Shown: positions 1 through 8,854, counted from the first letter of the stretch. The stretch: 23,124 nucleotides of DNA from DATARH01 sp035604035 (GCA_035604035.1 DATNJF010000330.1:1-23124), one strand, 5' to 3'. Translations and numbers: made by a program. The notes: generated from the letters alone by a model not told the origin.

Positions 1-1
1 C

Positions 2-997
2 AACGGCCTCAGCAACTTGTCAAATCCCGACCTGCCGAGCGCCTATTTCTCGCAGAACGGCATGCCGCCGGCCCAACATGTGCCGAGCGATTTCTTTGCC
101 TCCAGGGCTTTCCCGCAGATGGGCCTGACCTGGGATTACCCGGTGGTCCGGCATGGCGATCCGTTCGATCTAATGATCCAGCCGACCGTCGCGACATTCA
201 TTGGCCCAAACGGGGGCAACACCCACCGGATCCCCAACGAGGACAGCCTCGGTTATCAGTTCCGCGATACCGATCTGTTCCGCGCCGACCGACTGCAAGG
301 CTATGACCTGCTCGATACCGGCCAGCGAGTCGATTACGGTCTGCACCTCGGTGCCTATGACAAAAACGGCGGCAGCTATCGGATGCTGATTGGCCAGAGT
401 TATCGCGCCGAGCCCAATCCCTTCGTTCCGCCCGGCAGCGGTATGGACCAGCGACTATCCGACGTCGTCGGGCGAGTGGTGCTCGCCCCGAGTTCGTACC
501 TCGACTTGATCTACCGCTTCCGTCTCGACAAGGAGTCGCTGGCCAACCGCGGCCAGGAACTGGCCTTAGGCGCGGGTCCGGCGAACCTTAGATTCGGTGC
601 CAGCTTCCTCTTGATCCCCGCCGAACAGCCCGGTCAGTTGATCACCGTGCCCGGCAGCGGCAACACCATCCTTTACGGCAAGCGCGAACAACTCACCGTC
701 GGCTTAAACGCAAAGCTTACGCGATATTGGTCTCTGTCGGCCGGTGAGACGATCAACCTCACCAACGCAAGCAATATCGTCAACGGCGTTGTGACACCGC
801 AGGCAAACAGCACCGCCCTGCAGACGTCGCTATCGGCGATCTACCAGGATGAATGCATGGCCTTCATCGCCACCGGGAGTCAGTCGGCAATTCGCAACGG
901 CGACGTAACGCCGGGCTACACGGTGATGTTCAGCATCCTCTTCAAGAACATCGGCGAGATCGGCGGCAATTTGCTATCGGTGAGCCCGGGTCAATAA
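2..997 (+). CDS. lptD: LPS-assembly protein LptD, C-terminal part (5' end outside window)
   Basis: This is the last ~330 residues of the outer-membrane beta-barrel that inserts lipopolysaccharide into the outer leaflet with LptE. The frame is open to the first base of the window, so the TTG at 17 is not a real start. Visible family features are the NEDS...F.DT.LF..DR..GYD..D.GQRVDYG block, which is the LptD barrel signature, and the terminal block with YQDECMAF, followed by alternating hydrophobic strands to the C-terminus. Neither an aromatic terminal residue nor the N-terminal OstA domain is in view. The gene lies 78 bases upstream of surA, the usual order in proteobacteria, and SurA is the chaperone that helps fold LptD. 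The family call is strong; only the truncation by the window edge is unusual. Confidence 0.93.
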   Translation, partial: NGLSNLSNPDLPSAYFSQNGMPPAQHVPSDFFASRAFPQMGLTWDYPVVRHGDPFDLMIQPTVATFIGPNGGNTHRIPNEDSLGYQFRDTDLFRADRLQGYDLLDTGQRVDYGLHLGAYDKNGGSYRMLIGQSYRAEPNPFVPPGSGMDQRLSDVVGRVVLAPSSYLDLIYRFRLDKESLANRGQELALGAGPANLRFGASFLLIPAEQPGQLITVPGSGNTILYGKREQLTVGLNAKLTRYWSLSAGETINLTNASNIVNGVVTPQANSTALQTSLSAIYQDECMAFIATGSQSAIRNGDVTPGYTVMFSILFKNIGEIGGNLLSVSPGQ

Positions 998-1075
998 GCA
1001 CGGGCAAATCGTCGCCGCGACAGCCCGTGCCGCGGCGTGTAAACTCGCGTCTGCTATAGGGTAGGTTTTTTGGTA

Positions 1076-2410
1076 ATGGCGTTATCGCGTCTAGCTTGCG
1101 CCTTGCTTATAGCGATCGCGGGGGTTTTGGCGATCGACCCGGCGATCGAGGCGGCGACGCATCGCGCCGCCGTCCAGCGCGCTCCCGCACCGCCGCCAGC
1201 GACCAATCAACCTGCGCCCGAGATGCGCATCGCCGCGGTCGTCAACGACGATGTCATTTCCCTCTTCGACCTCGTGTCGCGGATGAAGATGGTCGAGCTC
1301 TCCTCAAACTTGCCCGATACGGCAGAGACGCGGCAGCGCATCGGCGGCCAGGTGCTGCGCGCTCTCGTCGACGAAAAGCTCCAGCTGCAGGAGGCGAAGC
1401 GGCAGAACGTCGTTGCCACCGATGACGAGCTCAACACGGCGCTGGCTCAGATCGAGAAGCAGAACAGTATGCAGCCGGGCCAGCTTAATGAATTTCTGAA
1501 ATCGCGCGGCATCGACCGCGGCTCGTTGATCAGTCAGCTCACCGCGTCGGTCGTTTGGGCGAAGCTGGTGCGGCGAATGGCGGCGCAGAATACCGAGATC
1601 ACCGACGAAGAGGTCGACGACGCGATCAAGCGCCTCAAGGAGCACGCCAACGATCCGCAAAGCCGGATCGCCGAGATCTTCCTGCCCGTCGACAACCCGG
1701 CTCAGGACCAAGAGGTTCGCAACATTGCGCAAAAGCTGATCGATCAGATAAAGCTGGGGGCGCGGTTCTCGGCGGTGGCGCAGCAATTCTCGCAATCCGC
1801 GACCGCAGCGGTCGGCGGCGACATGGGCTGGCTGCGGCCCGACCAGCTGCCGTCCGAACTGGCCAGCGCAGTGGCGCCGCTCAAGCAAGGCGAATTGTCG
1901 GCGCCGATCCGCACCAACAGCGGCTACTACCTGCTTCTGGTCCTCGACCGCCGCAATGGCAATACCGGCAGCGCGCAAAAGGAGACACTCTACGACGTTG
2001 TGCAGGTGGTCTTCCCCCTTCCGCCCCAAGCCAACGACGCCGCAAAGCGCGCCGCGGTGGCCGACGCGCAAAGCGTGCGCGGCGCCAAGAGCTGCGCCGA
2101 CCTGCTCAAGCTCGGCCAACAGAAAGCACCCAAGACATCAAACGAGGGCAAAGTCAGCTCGCTCAACATTGCCCCTCAACTGCGCGACCTGATCACGAAA
2201 TTGGGCGCCAATCAGGTGTCGGAACCAATTCTTCAGCGCGGCGGGGTCGGGGTGATCATGGTCTGTTCGAAGGAAGAAGCGACCGCCAAGAGCGGCGATC
2301 CGACGCGCGAGGAAGTCTTCGAGTCGCTGCTGCGCCAGAAGCTCGACACGGTGTCGCGCCGCTATCTGCGCGACCTGCGCCGCGCCGCCTATGTCGATGT
2401 GAGGGTCTAG
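1076..2410 (+). CDS. surA: Periplasmic peptidyl-prolyl isomerase/chaperone SurA
   Basis: The product is a 444-residue periplasmic chaperone that escorts unfolded outer-membrane proteins. A signal peptide occupies about the first 25 residues, with a hydrophobic core ALLIAIAGVLAI and a probable cleavage after AIEA. The SurA N-terminal domain follows (IAAVVNDDVISLFDL, then LRALVDEKLQLQEAKR). A parvulin-type rotamase domain is marked by the FSAVAQQFS and GGDMGWL motifs. The second parvulin-like half is weakly conserved and may not be catalytic. I chose the ATG at 1076, behind a GGTAGG stretch, over an in-frame TTG at 1070. It sits between lptD and pdxA, 4 bases before pdxA, so co-transcription is likely. 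Confidence 0.93.
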   Translation: MALSRLACALLIAIAGVLAIDPAIEAATHRAAVQRAPAPPPATNQPAPEMRIAAVVNDDVISLFDLVSRMKMVELSSNLPDTAETRQRIGGQVLRALVDEKLQLQEAKRQNVVATDDELNTALAQIEKQNSMQPGQLNEFLKSRGIDRGSLISQLTASVVWAKLVRRMAAQNTEITDEEVDDAIKRLKEHANDPQSRIAEIFLPVDNPAQDQEVRNIAQKLIDQIKLGARFSAVAQQFSQSATAAVGGDMGWLRPDQLPSELASAVAPLKQGELSAPIRTNSGYYLLLVLDRRNGNTGSAQKETLYDVVQVVFPLPPQANDAAKRAAVADAQSVRGAKSCADLLKLGQQKAPKTSNEGKVSSLNIAPQLRDLITKLGANQVSEPILQRGGVGVIMVCSKEEATAKSGDPTREEVFESLLRQKLDTVSRRYLRDLRRAAYVDVRV

Positions 2411-2414
2411 CGGC

Positions 2415-3413
2415 ATGACGCTCCCGCTCGCCTTGACGATGGGCGAGCCGGCCGGGATCGGCGGCGAGATCGCCCTGGCGGCGTGGCGGCGCCGCGGCGA
2501 GGGCGTTCCGCCCTTCTACCTGATCGACGACCCGGATCGCCTCACCTGCCTCGCCCGCTCGCTCGGCTGGGACATAAAGCTTCGGGAGATCGACAAGCCC
2601 GATCTCTCCGCCTCGATCTTTGCCGACGCCTTGCCGGTATTGCCGATCGGCGGCTCGCCGGCGGCAAAGCCGGGGCACCCGGCGGCGGCGGACGCGAAGC
2701 TGGTGCTGGGTGCAATCGAGACCGCAGTTGCCGATGTGCGAGCCGGCCGCGCCGCGGCGCTCGTCACCAATCCGATCAACAAGGACGCGCTCTACCGCGC
2801 CGGGTTTCACCATCCCGGCCACACCGAATACCTGGCCGAACTGGCCGGCTCGACAGAACCGGCGGTGATGATGCTGGCGGGGGCTGAGCTGCGCGTTGTG
2901 CCGGTGACGATCCACCTGGCGCTGCGCGATGCGATCGCGGCGCTGACCACAGACACGATCGTGCATGCCGGGCGGGTCGTCGATGCGGCGTTGCGGCGAG
3001 ATTTCGGCATCGCCGCGCCGGTTCTCGCGATCGCGGGCCTCAACCCGCATGCCGGCGAGAACGGCGCGTTGGGGCGCGAGGATATCGACATCGTGGCGCC
3101 GGCCGTCACCGAGCTGCGCGCCGCCGGGATCGACGCCAAGGGCCCGCTGGCTGCCGACACGATGTTCCACGCCGCGGCGCGGCGCGGCTACGACGCGGCG
3201 CTGTGCATGTATCACGACCAGGCGCTGATCCCGATCAAGACGCTCGATTTCGACGGCGCGGTAAATGTGACATTGGGGCTACCGTTTATCCGCACCTCGC
3301 CCGACCACGGCACCGCGTTCGACATCGCCGGGAAGGGCGTGGCGCGGCCGGACAGCCTCATCGCCGCGCTGCGGCTGGCCGCGGCGATGGCGGCGCGGCG
3401 TAACCGACACTGA
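2415..3413 (+). CDS. pdxA: 4-hydroxythreonine-4-phosphate dehydrogenase PdxA
   Basis: The product is a 332-residue cytosolic enzyme of pyridoxal 5'-phosphate synthesis that oxidises 4-phosphohydroxy-L-threonine with NAD, giving the amino-ketone used by PdxJ. Family motifs are in order: GEPAGIG (residues 10-16), TNPINK (118-123), GHTE (135-138), GLNPHAGE (208-215), MYHDQ (265-269) and IRTSPDHGTA (292-301). The predicted metal ligands His167, His212 and His267 are present, so the enzyme looks active. Length is normal for the family. It starts 4 bases after the surA stop and is followed closely by rsmA, which fits the conserved surA-pdxA-rsmA operon. Confidence 0.95.
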   Translation: MTLPLALTMGEPAGIGGEIALAAWRRRGEGVPPFYLIDDPDRLTCLARSLGWDIKLREIDKPDLSASIFADALPVLPIGGSPAAKPGHPAAADAKLVLGAIETAVADVRAGRAAALVTNPINKDALYRAGFHHPGHTEYLAELAGSTEPAVMMLAGAELRVVPVTIHLALRDAIAALTTDTIVHAGRVVDAALRRDFGIAAPVLAIAGLNPHAGENGALGREDIDIVAPAVTELRAAGIDAKGPLAADTMFHAAARRGYDAALCMYHDQALIPIKTLDFDGAVNVTLGLPFIRTSPDHGTAFDIAGKGVARPDSLIAALRLAAAMAARRNRH

Positions 3414-3436
3414 GTGCGATCACCGCTCCGCCACCG

Positions 3437-4270
3437 TTGCGGGAGGTTATCGCCCGCCACGGCATCGCCGCGCGCAAGAGCCTTGGGCAGAACTTCATCC
3501 TCGACCTCAACTTGACCGGGCGCATCGCCCGAGCCGCCGGTCCGCTCGATACCGGCACGACGATCGAGATCGGCCCTGGGCCCGGGGGGCTGACGCGGGC
3601 GCTGCTGGACGAAGGTGCGGCGCGAGTTGTCGCGATAGAGCGCGATCCCCGCTGCCTGGCGGCGCTCGCCGAGTTGGCGGCGCGCTATCCGGAACGACTG
3701 GAATTGATCGAGGGCGACGCGATGGCGCTCGATCCGGTGGAGCTGACACCGGCGCCGCGTCGGATCGTCGCCAATCTGCCCTACAACATCGGCACCGCGC
3801 TGCTGCTCAAATGGCTCGACCGGATCGGCGACTACGAGAGCCTGACCCTGATGTTCCAGCGCGAGGTGGCCGAACGCCTCGTCGCGGCACCGCGGACCCC
3901 GGCCTATGGCAGGCTGTCGGTGCTGGTGCAGTGGCTGTGCGAGGCGCGCATCCTGTTCGACATTCCGCCGCGCGCTTTCAATCCGCCGCCGAAAGTGACG
4001 TCGAGTGTTGTCCGTCTGGTTCCGCGCGCGGCGCCGCTGGCGTCGGCTGACAAACCAGTGCTCGAACGAGTGACCGCTGCCGCCTTTGGCCAGCGGCGAA
4101 AAATGCTGCGGTCAAGCCTCAGATCGCTCGGCGTGCCGGTTGAAGTCTTATTGGCTGAAACGGGCGTCGCCGGCACCGCACGGGCCGAGGAACTGTCGGT
4201 GGAGGAGTTTTGCGCGCTGGCGCGCGTTACTGAAATATCCGCACGTTTCGCCGATACACCTGGCCGCTAA
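3437..4270 (+). CDS. rsmA: 16S rRNA (adenine-N6,N6)-dimethyltransferase RsmA (KsgA)
   Basis: The enzyme dimethylates two adjacent adenines at the 3' end of 16S rRNA during small-subunit assembly, using S-adenosylmethionine. Visible motifs, numbered from the TTG at 3437, are KSLGQNF (14-20), the SAM-binding IEIGPGPG (43-50), the acidic VVAIERDP (64-71), EGDA (92-95) and the catalytic NLPYN (113-117). FQREVAERL and AYGRLS follow. The start is uncertain. The in-frame codons upstream, from a CTG at 3410 that overlaps the pdxA stop, read L-S-A-I-T-A-P-P-P, which resembles the usual N-terminus of alphaproteobacterial members. Translation may therefore begin at CTG 3410. The 3' end overlaps the convergent gene on the other strand by 44 bases. 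Confidence 0.94.
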   Translation: MREVIARHGIAARKSLGQNFILDLNLTGRIARAAGPLDTGTTIEIGPGPGGLTRALLDEGAARVVAIERDPRCLAALAELAARYPERLELIEGDAMALDPVELTPAPRRIVANLPYNIGTALLLKWLDRIGDYESLTLMFQREVAERLVAAPRTPAYGRLSVLVQWLCEARILFDIPPRAFNPPPKVTSSVVRLVPRAAPLASADKPVLERVTAAAFGQRRKMLRSSLRSLGVPVEVLLAETGVAGTARAEELSVEEFCALARVTEISARFADTPGR

Positions 4271-4616
4271 TCTCAAATGAAATTGCGTACGCGCCCGAAT
4301 GAGCGATCGGGATACGCTCGACGGGCATCATCATGACATAGGCCTGGCCCGGCAACTTGGTGAACTCCGGGACCTCGAAGGCGTGCAGCTCCTTACCGAG
4401 CGGGTCGGCGATCCGGACCGTCGGGCGGAACGCCCCATCGCCGTCTTTCAGCACCACAACGAAGGTGAGGTTCAGCGCCACCGGGAGCTTCGCGGCGGGG
4501 TCGAGTCTCACTTCCGCTGTCGGGAAATAGCCTGCCAGGTCGAGCTTGCCCTCCGCGTTCTGCCGGACGGCATCGCAGACGAGAAAATCGACATTCGCGT
4601 CGGTGGGAAGCGCCAT
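4227..4616 (-). CDS. Small conserved protein, DUF6941-like
   Basis: This is a 129-residue soluble protein without signal peptide or membrane segment. The N-terminus (VDFLVCDAVRQ, then GKLDLAGYF) resembles the DUF6941 type, whose members begin with a beta strand, a CD pair and a 'G-K-L-x-x-x-G' turn, followed by a beta-sandwich of the kind suggested here by the alternating hydrophobic pattern (LNLTFVVVL, YAISFEISG). That assignment is from memory of the pattern and is tentative; no function is known to me. The start is supported by AGAGG eight bases upstream of the ATG. It lies 24 bases after gmk and is probably the last gene of the fab-gmk transcript. Its last 44 bases overlap the end of rsmA on the opposite strand. 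Confidence 0.75.
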   Translation of the reverse strand: MALPTDANVDFLVCDAVRQNAEGKLDLAGYFPTAEVRLDPAAKLPVALNLTFVVVLKDGDGAFRPTVRIADPLGKELHAFEVPEFTKLPGQAYVMMMPVERIPIAHSGAYAISFEISGQVYRRNVRIFQ

Positions 4617-4640
4617 TGGACTACCTCTCGCGGTGCACAG

Positions 4641-5303
4641 TCAGCCGCCGCGCAGGCGCGTGACGAAATCAGCGAGGCCGATCTGCCGCTCGCGCTTCAG
4701 CCGCTCGGCGGTGACGATGGCTTGGGCGTCGGCGACGCTGCGGTCGAGATCGTCATTGACGATGACATAGGCATATTCCGGCCAATGGCTCATCTCCTCC
4801 GACGACTTGGCCATGCGCTGAGCGACGACGGCATTGCTGTCCTGCGCGCGGGTGCGCAAGCGCGACTCCAGCGCTTCCTTGCTCGGCGGCAGCACGAAGA
4901 TCGTCACGAGATCATCGCGTAAGCTGCCGCTGATCTGCTGCGTGCCCTGCCAATCGATGTCGGTGACGATGTCGCGGCCGGCGGCGATCGCCGCCTCGAT
5001 CGGCGCCCGCGGCGTGCCATAGGAATGGCCAAACACAGTGGCGTGTTCGAGCAGCTCGCCATGAGCGACCATGCGGTCGAATTCGGCCTGGGCGATGAAA
5101 TGATAATCGCGGCCGTCGATCTCGCTGGGCCGGCGCGGCCGCGTCGTCACCGAGACCGACAGCGACAGCGTGGAGTCGCGTGCGAGCAGAAGACGGGTGA
5201 TCGTCGTCTTGCCGGCGCCGGAGGGCGACGACAGCACCAGGAGAAAGCCGCGGCGGCGGATCGCGGTCGTCTTTGGACCCTGGGGGCTGCGCGCCGGGCT
5301 CAT
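4641..5303 (-). CDS. gmk: Guanylate kinase
   Basis: The enzyme phosphorylates GMP to GDP with ATP in the cytosol. The 220-residue product has the P-loop SSPSGAGKTT (residues 25-34), the GMP-binding SVTTRPRRPSE block followed by GRDYHF, and the lid region with RLRTRAQDS. Length is normal, with about 18 extra residues before the first strand. The start codon overlaps the yicC stop (ATGA), which suggests translational coupling to yicC, and yicC-gmk is a common proteobacterial pair. Nothing is missing from the active site. Confidence 0.96.
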   Translation of the reverse strand: MSPARSPQGPKTTAIRRRGFLLVLSSPSGAGKTTITRLLLARDSTLSLSVSVTTRPRRPSEIDGRDYHFIAQAEFDRMVAHGELLEHATVFGHSYGTPRAPIEAAIAAGRDIVTDIDWQGTQQISGSLRDDLVTIFVLPPSKEALESRLRTRAQDSNAVVAQRMAKSSEEMSHWPEYAYVIVNDDLDRSVADAQAIVTAERLKRERQIGLADFVTRLRGG

Positions 5304-6181
5304 TCGAGGTTTTGCACCTGTTCGCGGAACTGCTCGACCGCGACTTTGAGTGCAAGCCCGATCCGAGTCAGCTCGATGTCGGCCGATTTGGAGCAGAGCG
5401 TATTGGCTTCGCGGTTCAGTTCCTGGCAGAGGAAGTCAAGCTGGCGGCCGACCCCCTCGCCCTTCGCTAGCAGATCGCCGGCCTGAGCGAGGTGGGCGCG
5501 CAGGCGGTCCAACTCTTCGCGGATATCGCCGCGCGACACCAGGAGCGCCAGTTCCTGCGCGATGCGCTCCGCCGGCATCCCCGGCGCGAGATCGGCGACC
5601 GCAGCGATCGATTGCTGAAGCCGAGCGCGCAGCGCCTCGGGCTGGGCGGCGGCGCTTGCCGATGCCGCGGCGACAAGCTCGGCCAGCTCCGCGAGCTGAC
5701 CCGATAGCACTGTATCGAGCCGTGCGCCTTCCTCGCCGCGGGCGACCACGAGCTGCTCAAGCGCCGACGACCAGCTCTTGGCGATCCCATTGCGACGCGC
5801 CTCGATGACGTCGTCGGGCTCGTCCTCGACGGTCTCGATGATGCCGCGTAGCGCGATAAGACCGTCGATGCGCGGCGGCGCAGCTTCGACCTCCGCAGAC
5901 AATTCGCCGACCAGCGCCAACACCCGGTCGAGCATGTCGCGGTTGATCCTGATCGCCGGCGGCGAGACGCGATTGACGGTCAACACGGCGGAGATATTGC
6001 CGCGCCGCAGCCGGCCGCCGAGCGCGGCGCGTAGCGGCGCTTCCATCGCATCGTAGCCGGGTGGCAGGCGCAGACGCAGGTCGAGCGACTTGCCGTTCAC
6101 GCTCTTCAGCTCCCACACCCAGGAGATGCCCGCCACCTCGCCTTCGGTCCGGGCAAACCCGGTCATGCTCGAGACGGTCAT
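5300..6181 (-). CDS. yicC: YicC-family endoribonuclease
   Basis: This 293-residue protein belongs to the YicC/YloC family, whose E. coli member has been described as an endoribonuclease. The N-terminal domain starts with the family hallmark MTGFAR (the second Met) and continues to ELKSVNGKSLDLRLRLP. The C-terminal DUF1732-type domain ends with FLCQELNREANTLCSKS and a final helix, matching the family. The reading frame is open far upstream, into mltG, but the start at 6181 (MTVSSMTGF) is the only one that gives the family N-terminus, and it lies 10 bases after the mltG stop. The stop overlaps the gmk start by four bases. Confidence 0.93.
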   Translation of the reverse strand: MTVSSMTGFARTEGEVAGISWVWELKSVNGKSLDLRLRLPPGYDAMEAPLRAALGGRLRRGNISAVLTVNRVSPPAIRINRDMLDRVLALVGELSAEVEAAPPRIDGLIALRGIIETVEDEPDDVIEARRNGIAKSWSSALEQLVVARGEEGARLDTVLSGQLAELAELVAAASASAAAQPEALRARLQQSIAAVADLAPGMPAERIAQELALLVSRGDIREELDRLRAHLAQAGDLLAKGEGVGRQLDFLCQELNREANTLCSKSADIELTRIGLALKVAVEQFREQVQNLE

Positions 6182-6191
6182 CAGACGCCGC

Positions 6192-7298
6192 CTACCGCAC
6201 GAAGCAAGGATGGCCGGGGCTAGCCCGGCAATGCTGCTGGCTGCGCGCGGCTTGCTTCGCCGGCGCAGGAGCCGGCGGGGGTGGCGGGGTGAGCGGCACC
6301 GGCTCGGGTTCGGCGACCGTCGTGCCGTGGAGGTATTGCGCGACGTTCTTGTTGTGCTCCGCGAGGGTCTTAGCGAAGACGTGCGCGCCGGTGCCGTCGG
6401 CGACGAAATAGAGGTCTTCGCTGCGCTCGGGCCGCACCGCGTCGCGTAACGCCGCCTTGCCGGGGTTGCAGATCGGCCCCGGCGGCAGCCCTCTGGCCAC
6501 GTAAGTGTTGTACGGCGAATCCACACCGAGATCGGCGCGGGTTAGCGGCCGGTCGATCTTGGTTGTACCGTTGTTGCTCAGCGCATAGATCACGGTCGGG
6601 TCGGCCTGCAGCCGCATGCCAAGCCGCAGCCGGTTGAGGAAAACCGCGGCGACATGGCCTCGCTCGGCCTCGCGACCCGATTCCTTTTCGATGATCGAGG
6701 CGAGGGTCAGCGCCTCTTGTGGGCTGGTGAGCGGCAGATCGGCGCGCCGCTCGGCCCAGGCGGCGGCAAGCGCGTCCTGCATCGCCTGCTGCATCCGCTC
6801 GATGAGGCTCTCGCGGGTATCGTCGCGGCTGTAGATGTAGGTCTCCGGCAGCAGATCGCCTTCCGGCGGGACGGACTCGATGTCGCCGGTAAGGAAGGGA
6901 GCGTCGCGAATCAGCTCGACGATCTCGGCGCTGGTCAACCCTTCGCGGATGGTGAGGCGGTGTTTGACCGTCTTGCCGTTGGCGATCAGGTCCATGACCT
7001 GAACGGCGGTCACCGAGGCGGGGAACTCGTATTCGCCTGCCTTGAGCGCGCCACCGCGCCCGGTCACCTCTGCCGCGACCTTGAAGGCGAGCTGGTGGCG
7101 GATCACCCCTTCTTGCGCGAGAAGATCGGAAATCCCGGCGATGCCGGTGTGGGGCGGAATGACGATGACATGGGCCTCCTTGAGCGGCCCGGGATCGGTC
7201 ACATCGCGATAGACCCAGTACCCCGCGCCGGCCGCCGCCACGACGATGACAATCGCCGTAAGGAGGCACCCAACCAGCATCCGGAAAAACGCCAGCAT
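6192..7298 (-). CDS. mltG: Endolytic peptidoglycan transglycosylase MltG
   Basis: The product is a 368-residue inner-membrane lytic transglycosylase thought to cut nascent glycan strands and release them from synthesis. One N-terminal membrane helix (about residues 7-29) anchors a periplasmic domain. The LysM-like segment is followed by the YceG catalytic fold: LASIIEKES contains the expected catalytic Glu204, and QADPTVIY and SPYNTY...GLPPGPICNPG are the conserved substrate-groove motifs. The C-terminus carries a proline-rich tail (LTPPPPPAPAPA) with a Cys-containing end not typical of the family. It lies 27 bases after fabF and 10 bases before yicC, within one likely operon. Confidence 0.95.
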   Translation of the reverse strand: MLAFFRMLVGCLLTAIVIVVAAAGAGYWVYRDVTDPGPLKEAHVIVIPPHTGIAGISDLLAQEGVIRHQLAFKVAAEVTGRGGALKAGEYEFPASVTAVQVMDLIANGKTVKHRLTIREGLTSAEIVELIRDAPFLTGDIESVPPEGDLLPETYIYSRDDTRESLIERMQQAMQDALAAAWAERRADLPLTSPQEALTLASIIEKESGREAERGHVAAVFLNRLRLGMRLQADPTVIYALSNNGTTKIDRPLTRADLGVDSPYNTYVARGLPPGPICNPGKAALRDAVRPERSEDLYFVADGTGAHVFAKTLAEHNKNVAQYLHGTTVAEPEPVPLTPPPPPAPAPAKQAARSQQHCRASPGHPCFVR

Positions 7299-7325
7299 CG
7301 CTTAACGTCCGCTGACCCGCCGCGT

Positions 7326-8597
7326 CTACCCGACGCGGTCGGGATGGGTGAAGATCAGCGAGGCGTTGGTGCCGCCAAAGCCGAACGAGTTCGACAGCAC
7401 ATACTCGACCTTGCGTTCCTTCGCGGTCTTGGGAACGAGGTCGATGTCGCAGGCGGGCGATGGGTTGTCGAGATTGAGGGTCGGAGGCGTCACGCCGTCG
7501 CGCATCGCCAGAATCGAGAAGATCGCCTCGACCGTGCCGGCGGCGCCGAGCAGATGGCCGATCGCCGATTTGGTCGACGACATCGACAGCTTGTAGGCGT
7601 GGTCGCCGAACAGGCGCTTGACCGCGCCGAGTTCGACCTCATCGCCGAGCGGCGTCGAGGTGCCGTGCGCATTGATGTAGTCGATCTTGTCGAGAGGAAG
7701 GTTCGCCCGGCGCAGTGCGTTGCGCATCGAGCGGAAGGCGCCGCTGCCGTCCTCGGCTGGCGCGGTCAGGTGATAAGCGTCGCCCGACATGCCATAGCCG
7801 ATGATCTCGGCGTAGATCTTGGCGCCGCGCTTTTTGGCGTGCTCCAGCTCCTCGAGGACGATGATGCCGGAGCCCTCGCCCATCACGAAGCCGTCCCGGT
7901 CCTGATCCCAAGGACGCGAGGCGCGCGGCGGATCGTCGTTGAACCCGGTCGACAAGGCCCGCGCCGCAGCAAAACCGGCAAGCCCGAGCCGGCACACCGC
8001 GGCCTCGGTGCCGCCGCAAACCATGACGTCGGCATCGTCGAGCATGATGAGCCGCGCCGCGTCGCCGATCGCATGCGCCCCGCTCGAGCACGCGGTCACC
8101 ACCGCGTGGTTCGGCCCCTTGAAGCCGTATTTGATCGAGACGTTGCCCGAGGCCAGGTTGATCAAATTCGACGGGATGAAGAACGGGCTGATACGCCGCG
8201 GCCCCTTATCCTGCAGCGTTATCGCGCCTTCGGTAATGCCGGGGAGCCCGCCGATGCCGGAGCCGATCATCACCCCGGTGCGTTCGAGCTCTTCCTCGTC
8301 ATCCGGCGCCCATCCGGAATCCTCGACCGCCATCGTCGCCGCCGCCATCGCGAAGATGATGAACTGGTCCATCCGCCGCTGATCCTTGGGCGGGATCCAG
8401 TCGTCGGCGTTGAACAGGCCCGATTCCTTGTCGCCCAGCGGCACCTGCGCGGCGATCTTGGCGGGGAGGTCGGAGACATCGAAGGATTGGATCGCGCCGA
8501 TTCCAGACTCGCCGGCGATCAGCTTCTTCCACACGCGCTCGACACCCAGACCGAGCGGCGTCACCAACCCCATCCCGGTGACGACGGCGCGTCTCAT
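7326..8597 (-). CDS. fabF: 3-oxoacyl-[ACP] synthase II (FabF)
   Basis: This condensing enzyme extends acyl-ACP with malonyl-ACP in type II fatty acid synthesis. Numbering from the ATG at 8597 (423 residues), the active-site Cys170 is in TACSSGAH, His311 in NAHGTSTPLGD, and Lys343 and His348 in STKSAIGHLL; the C-terminal NSFGFGGTN loop is present. A longer in-frame GTG start at 8618 exists, but MRRAVVTGMG is the standard N-terminus and has a purine-rich GCCGGA in front. It follows acpP by 23 bases, the common acpP-fabF pair. Confidence 0.96.
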   Translation of the reverse strand: MRRAVVTGMGLVTPLGLGVERVWKKLIAGESGIGAIQSFDVSDLPAKIAAQVPLGDKESGLFNADDWIPPKDQRRMDQFIIFAMAAATMAVEDSGWAPDDEEELERTGVMIGSGIGGLPGITEGAITLQDKGPRRISPFFIPSNLINLASGNVSIKYGFKGPNHAVVTACSSGAHAIGDAARLIMLDDADVMVCGGTEAAVCRLGLAGFAAARALSTGFNDDPPRASRPWDQDRDGFVMGEGSGIIVLEELEHAKKRGAKIYAEIIGYGMSGDAYHLTAPAEDGSGAFRSMRNALRRANLPLDKIDYINAHGTSTPLGDEVELGAVKRLFGDHAYKLSMSSTKSAIGHLLGAAGTVEAIFSILAMRDGVTPPTLNLDNPSPACDIDLVPKTAKERKVEYVLSNSFGFGGTNASLIFTHPDRVG

Positions 8598-8620
8598 TCC
8601 GGCGTACCTAAAAGCCACGC

Positions 8621-8854
8621 TCAGCCGTGTGTTTCGATAAAGCTCACCGCATCCTTGACGGTAATGATCTTTTCCGCAGCGTCGTCGGGTATCTCACAAC
8701 CAAACTCTTCCTCGAACGCCATCACCAGCTCGACCGTATCGAGGCTATCGGCACCCAGATCGTCGATAAAACTGGCGTTCTCGGTGACCTTGGCCTCGTC
8801 GACGCCAAGATGCTCGACGACGATCTTCTTCACTCGGTCGGCGACGTCACTCAT
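8621..8854 (-). CDS. acpP: Acyl carrier protein
   Basis: The product is a 77-residue acidic carrier protein. Ser37 in the GADSLDT motif is the site for the 4'-phosphopantetheine arm that holds growing acyl chains. The four-helix pattern and the acidic helix II (VELVMAFEEEFG) are intact. The ATG is preceded by GAGGGA at good spacing. A 174-base non-coding gap separates it from fabG upstream, so it may have its own promoter as acpP often does. Its product is the substrate carrier for FabF, FabG and FabD encoded next to it. Confidence 0.97.
   Translation of the reverse strand: MSDVADRVKKIVVEHLGVDEAKVTENASFIDDLGADSLDTVELVMAFEEEFGCEIPDDAAEKIITVKDAVSFIETHG

Noticed and set aside
2256..3215. A 319-codon open frame on the minus strand opposite pdxA
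   Set aside because: No motifs and biased composition; pdxA on the other strand has every catalytic motif.
5304..6526. Long version of the YicC frame extending through mltG
   Set aside because: The extra ~115 residues are Arg/Ser-rich shadow of mltG; the family N-terminus starts at 6181.
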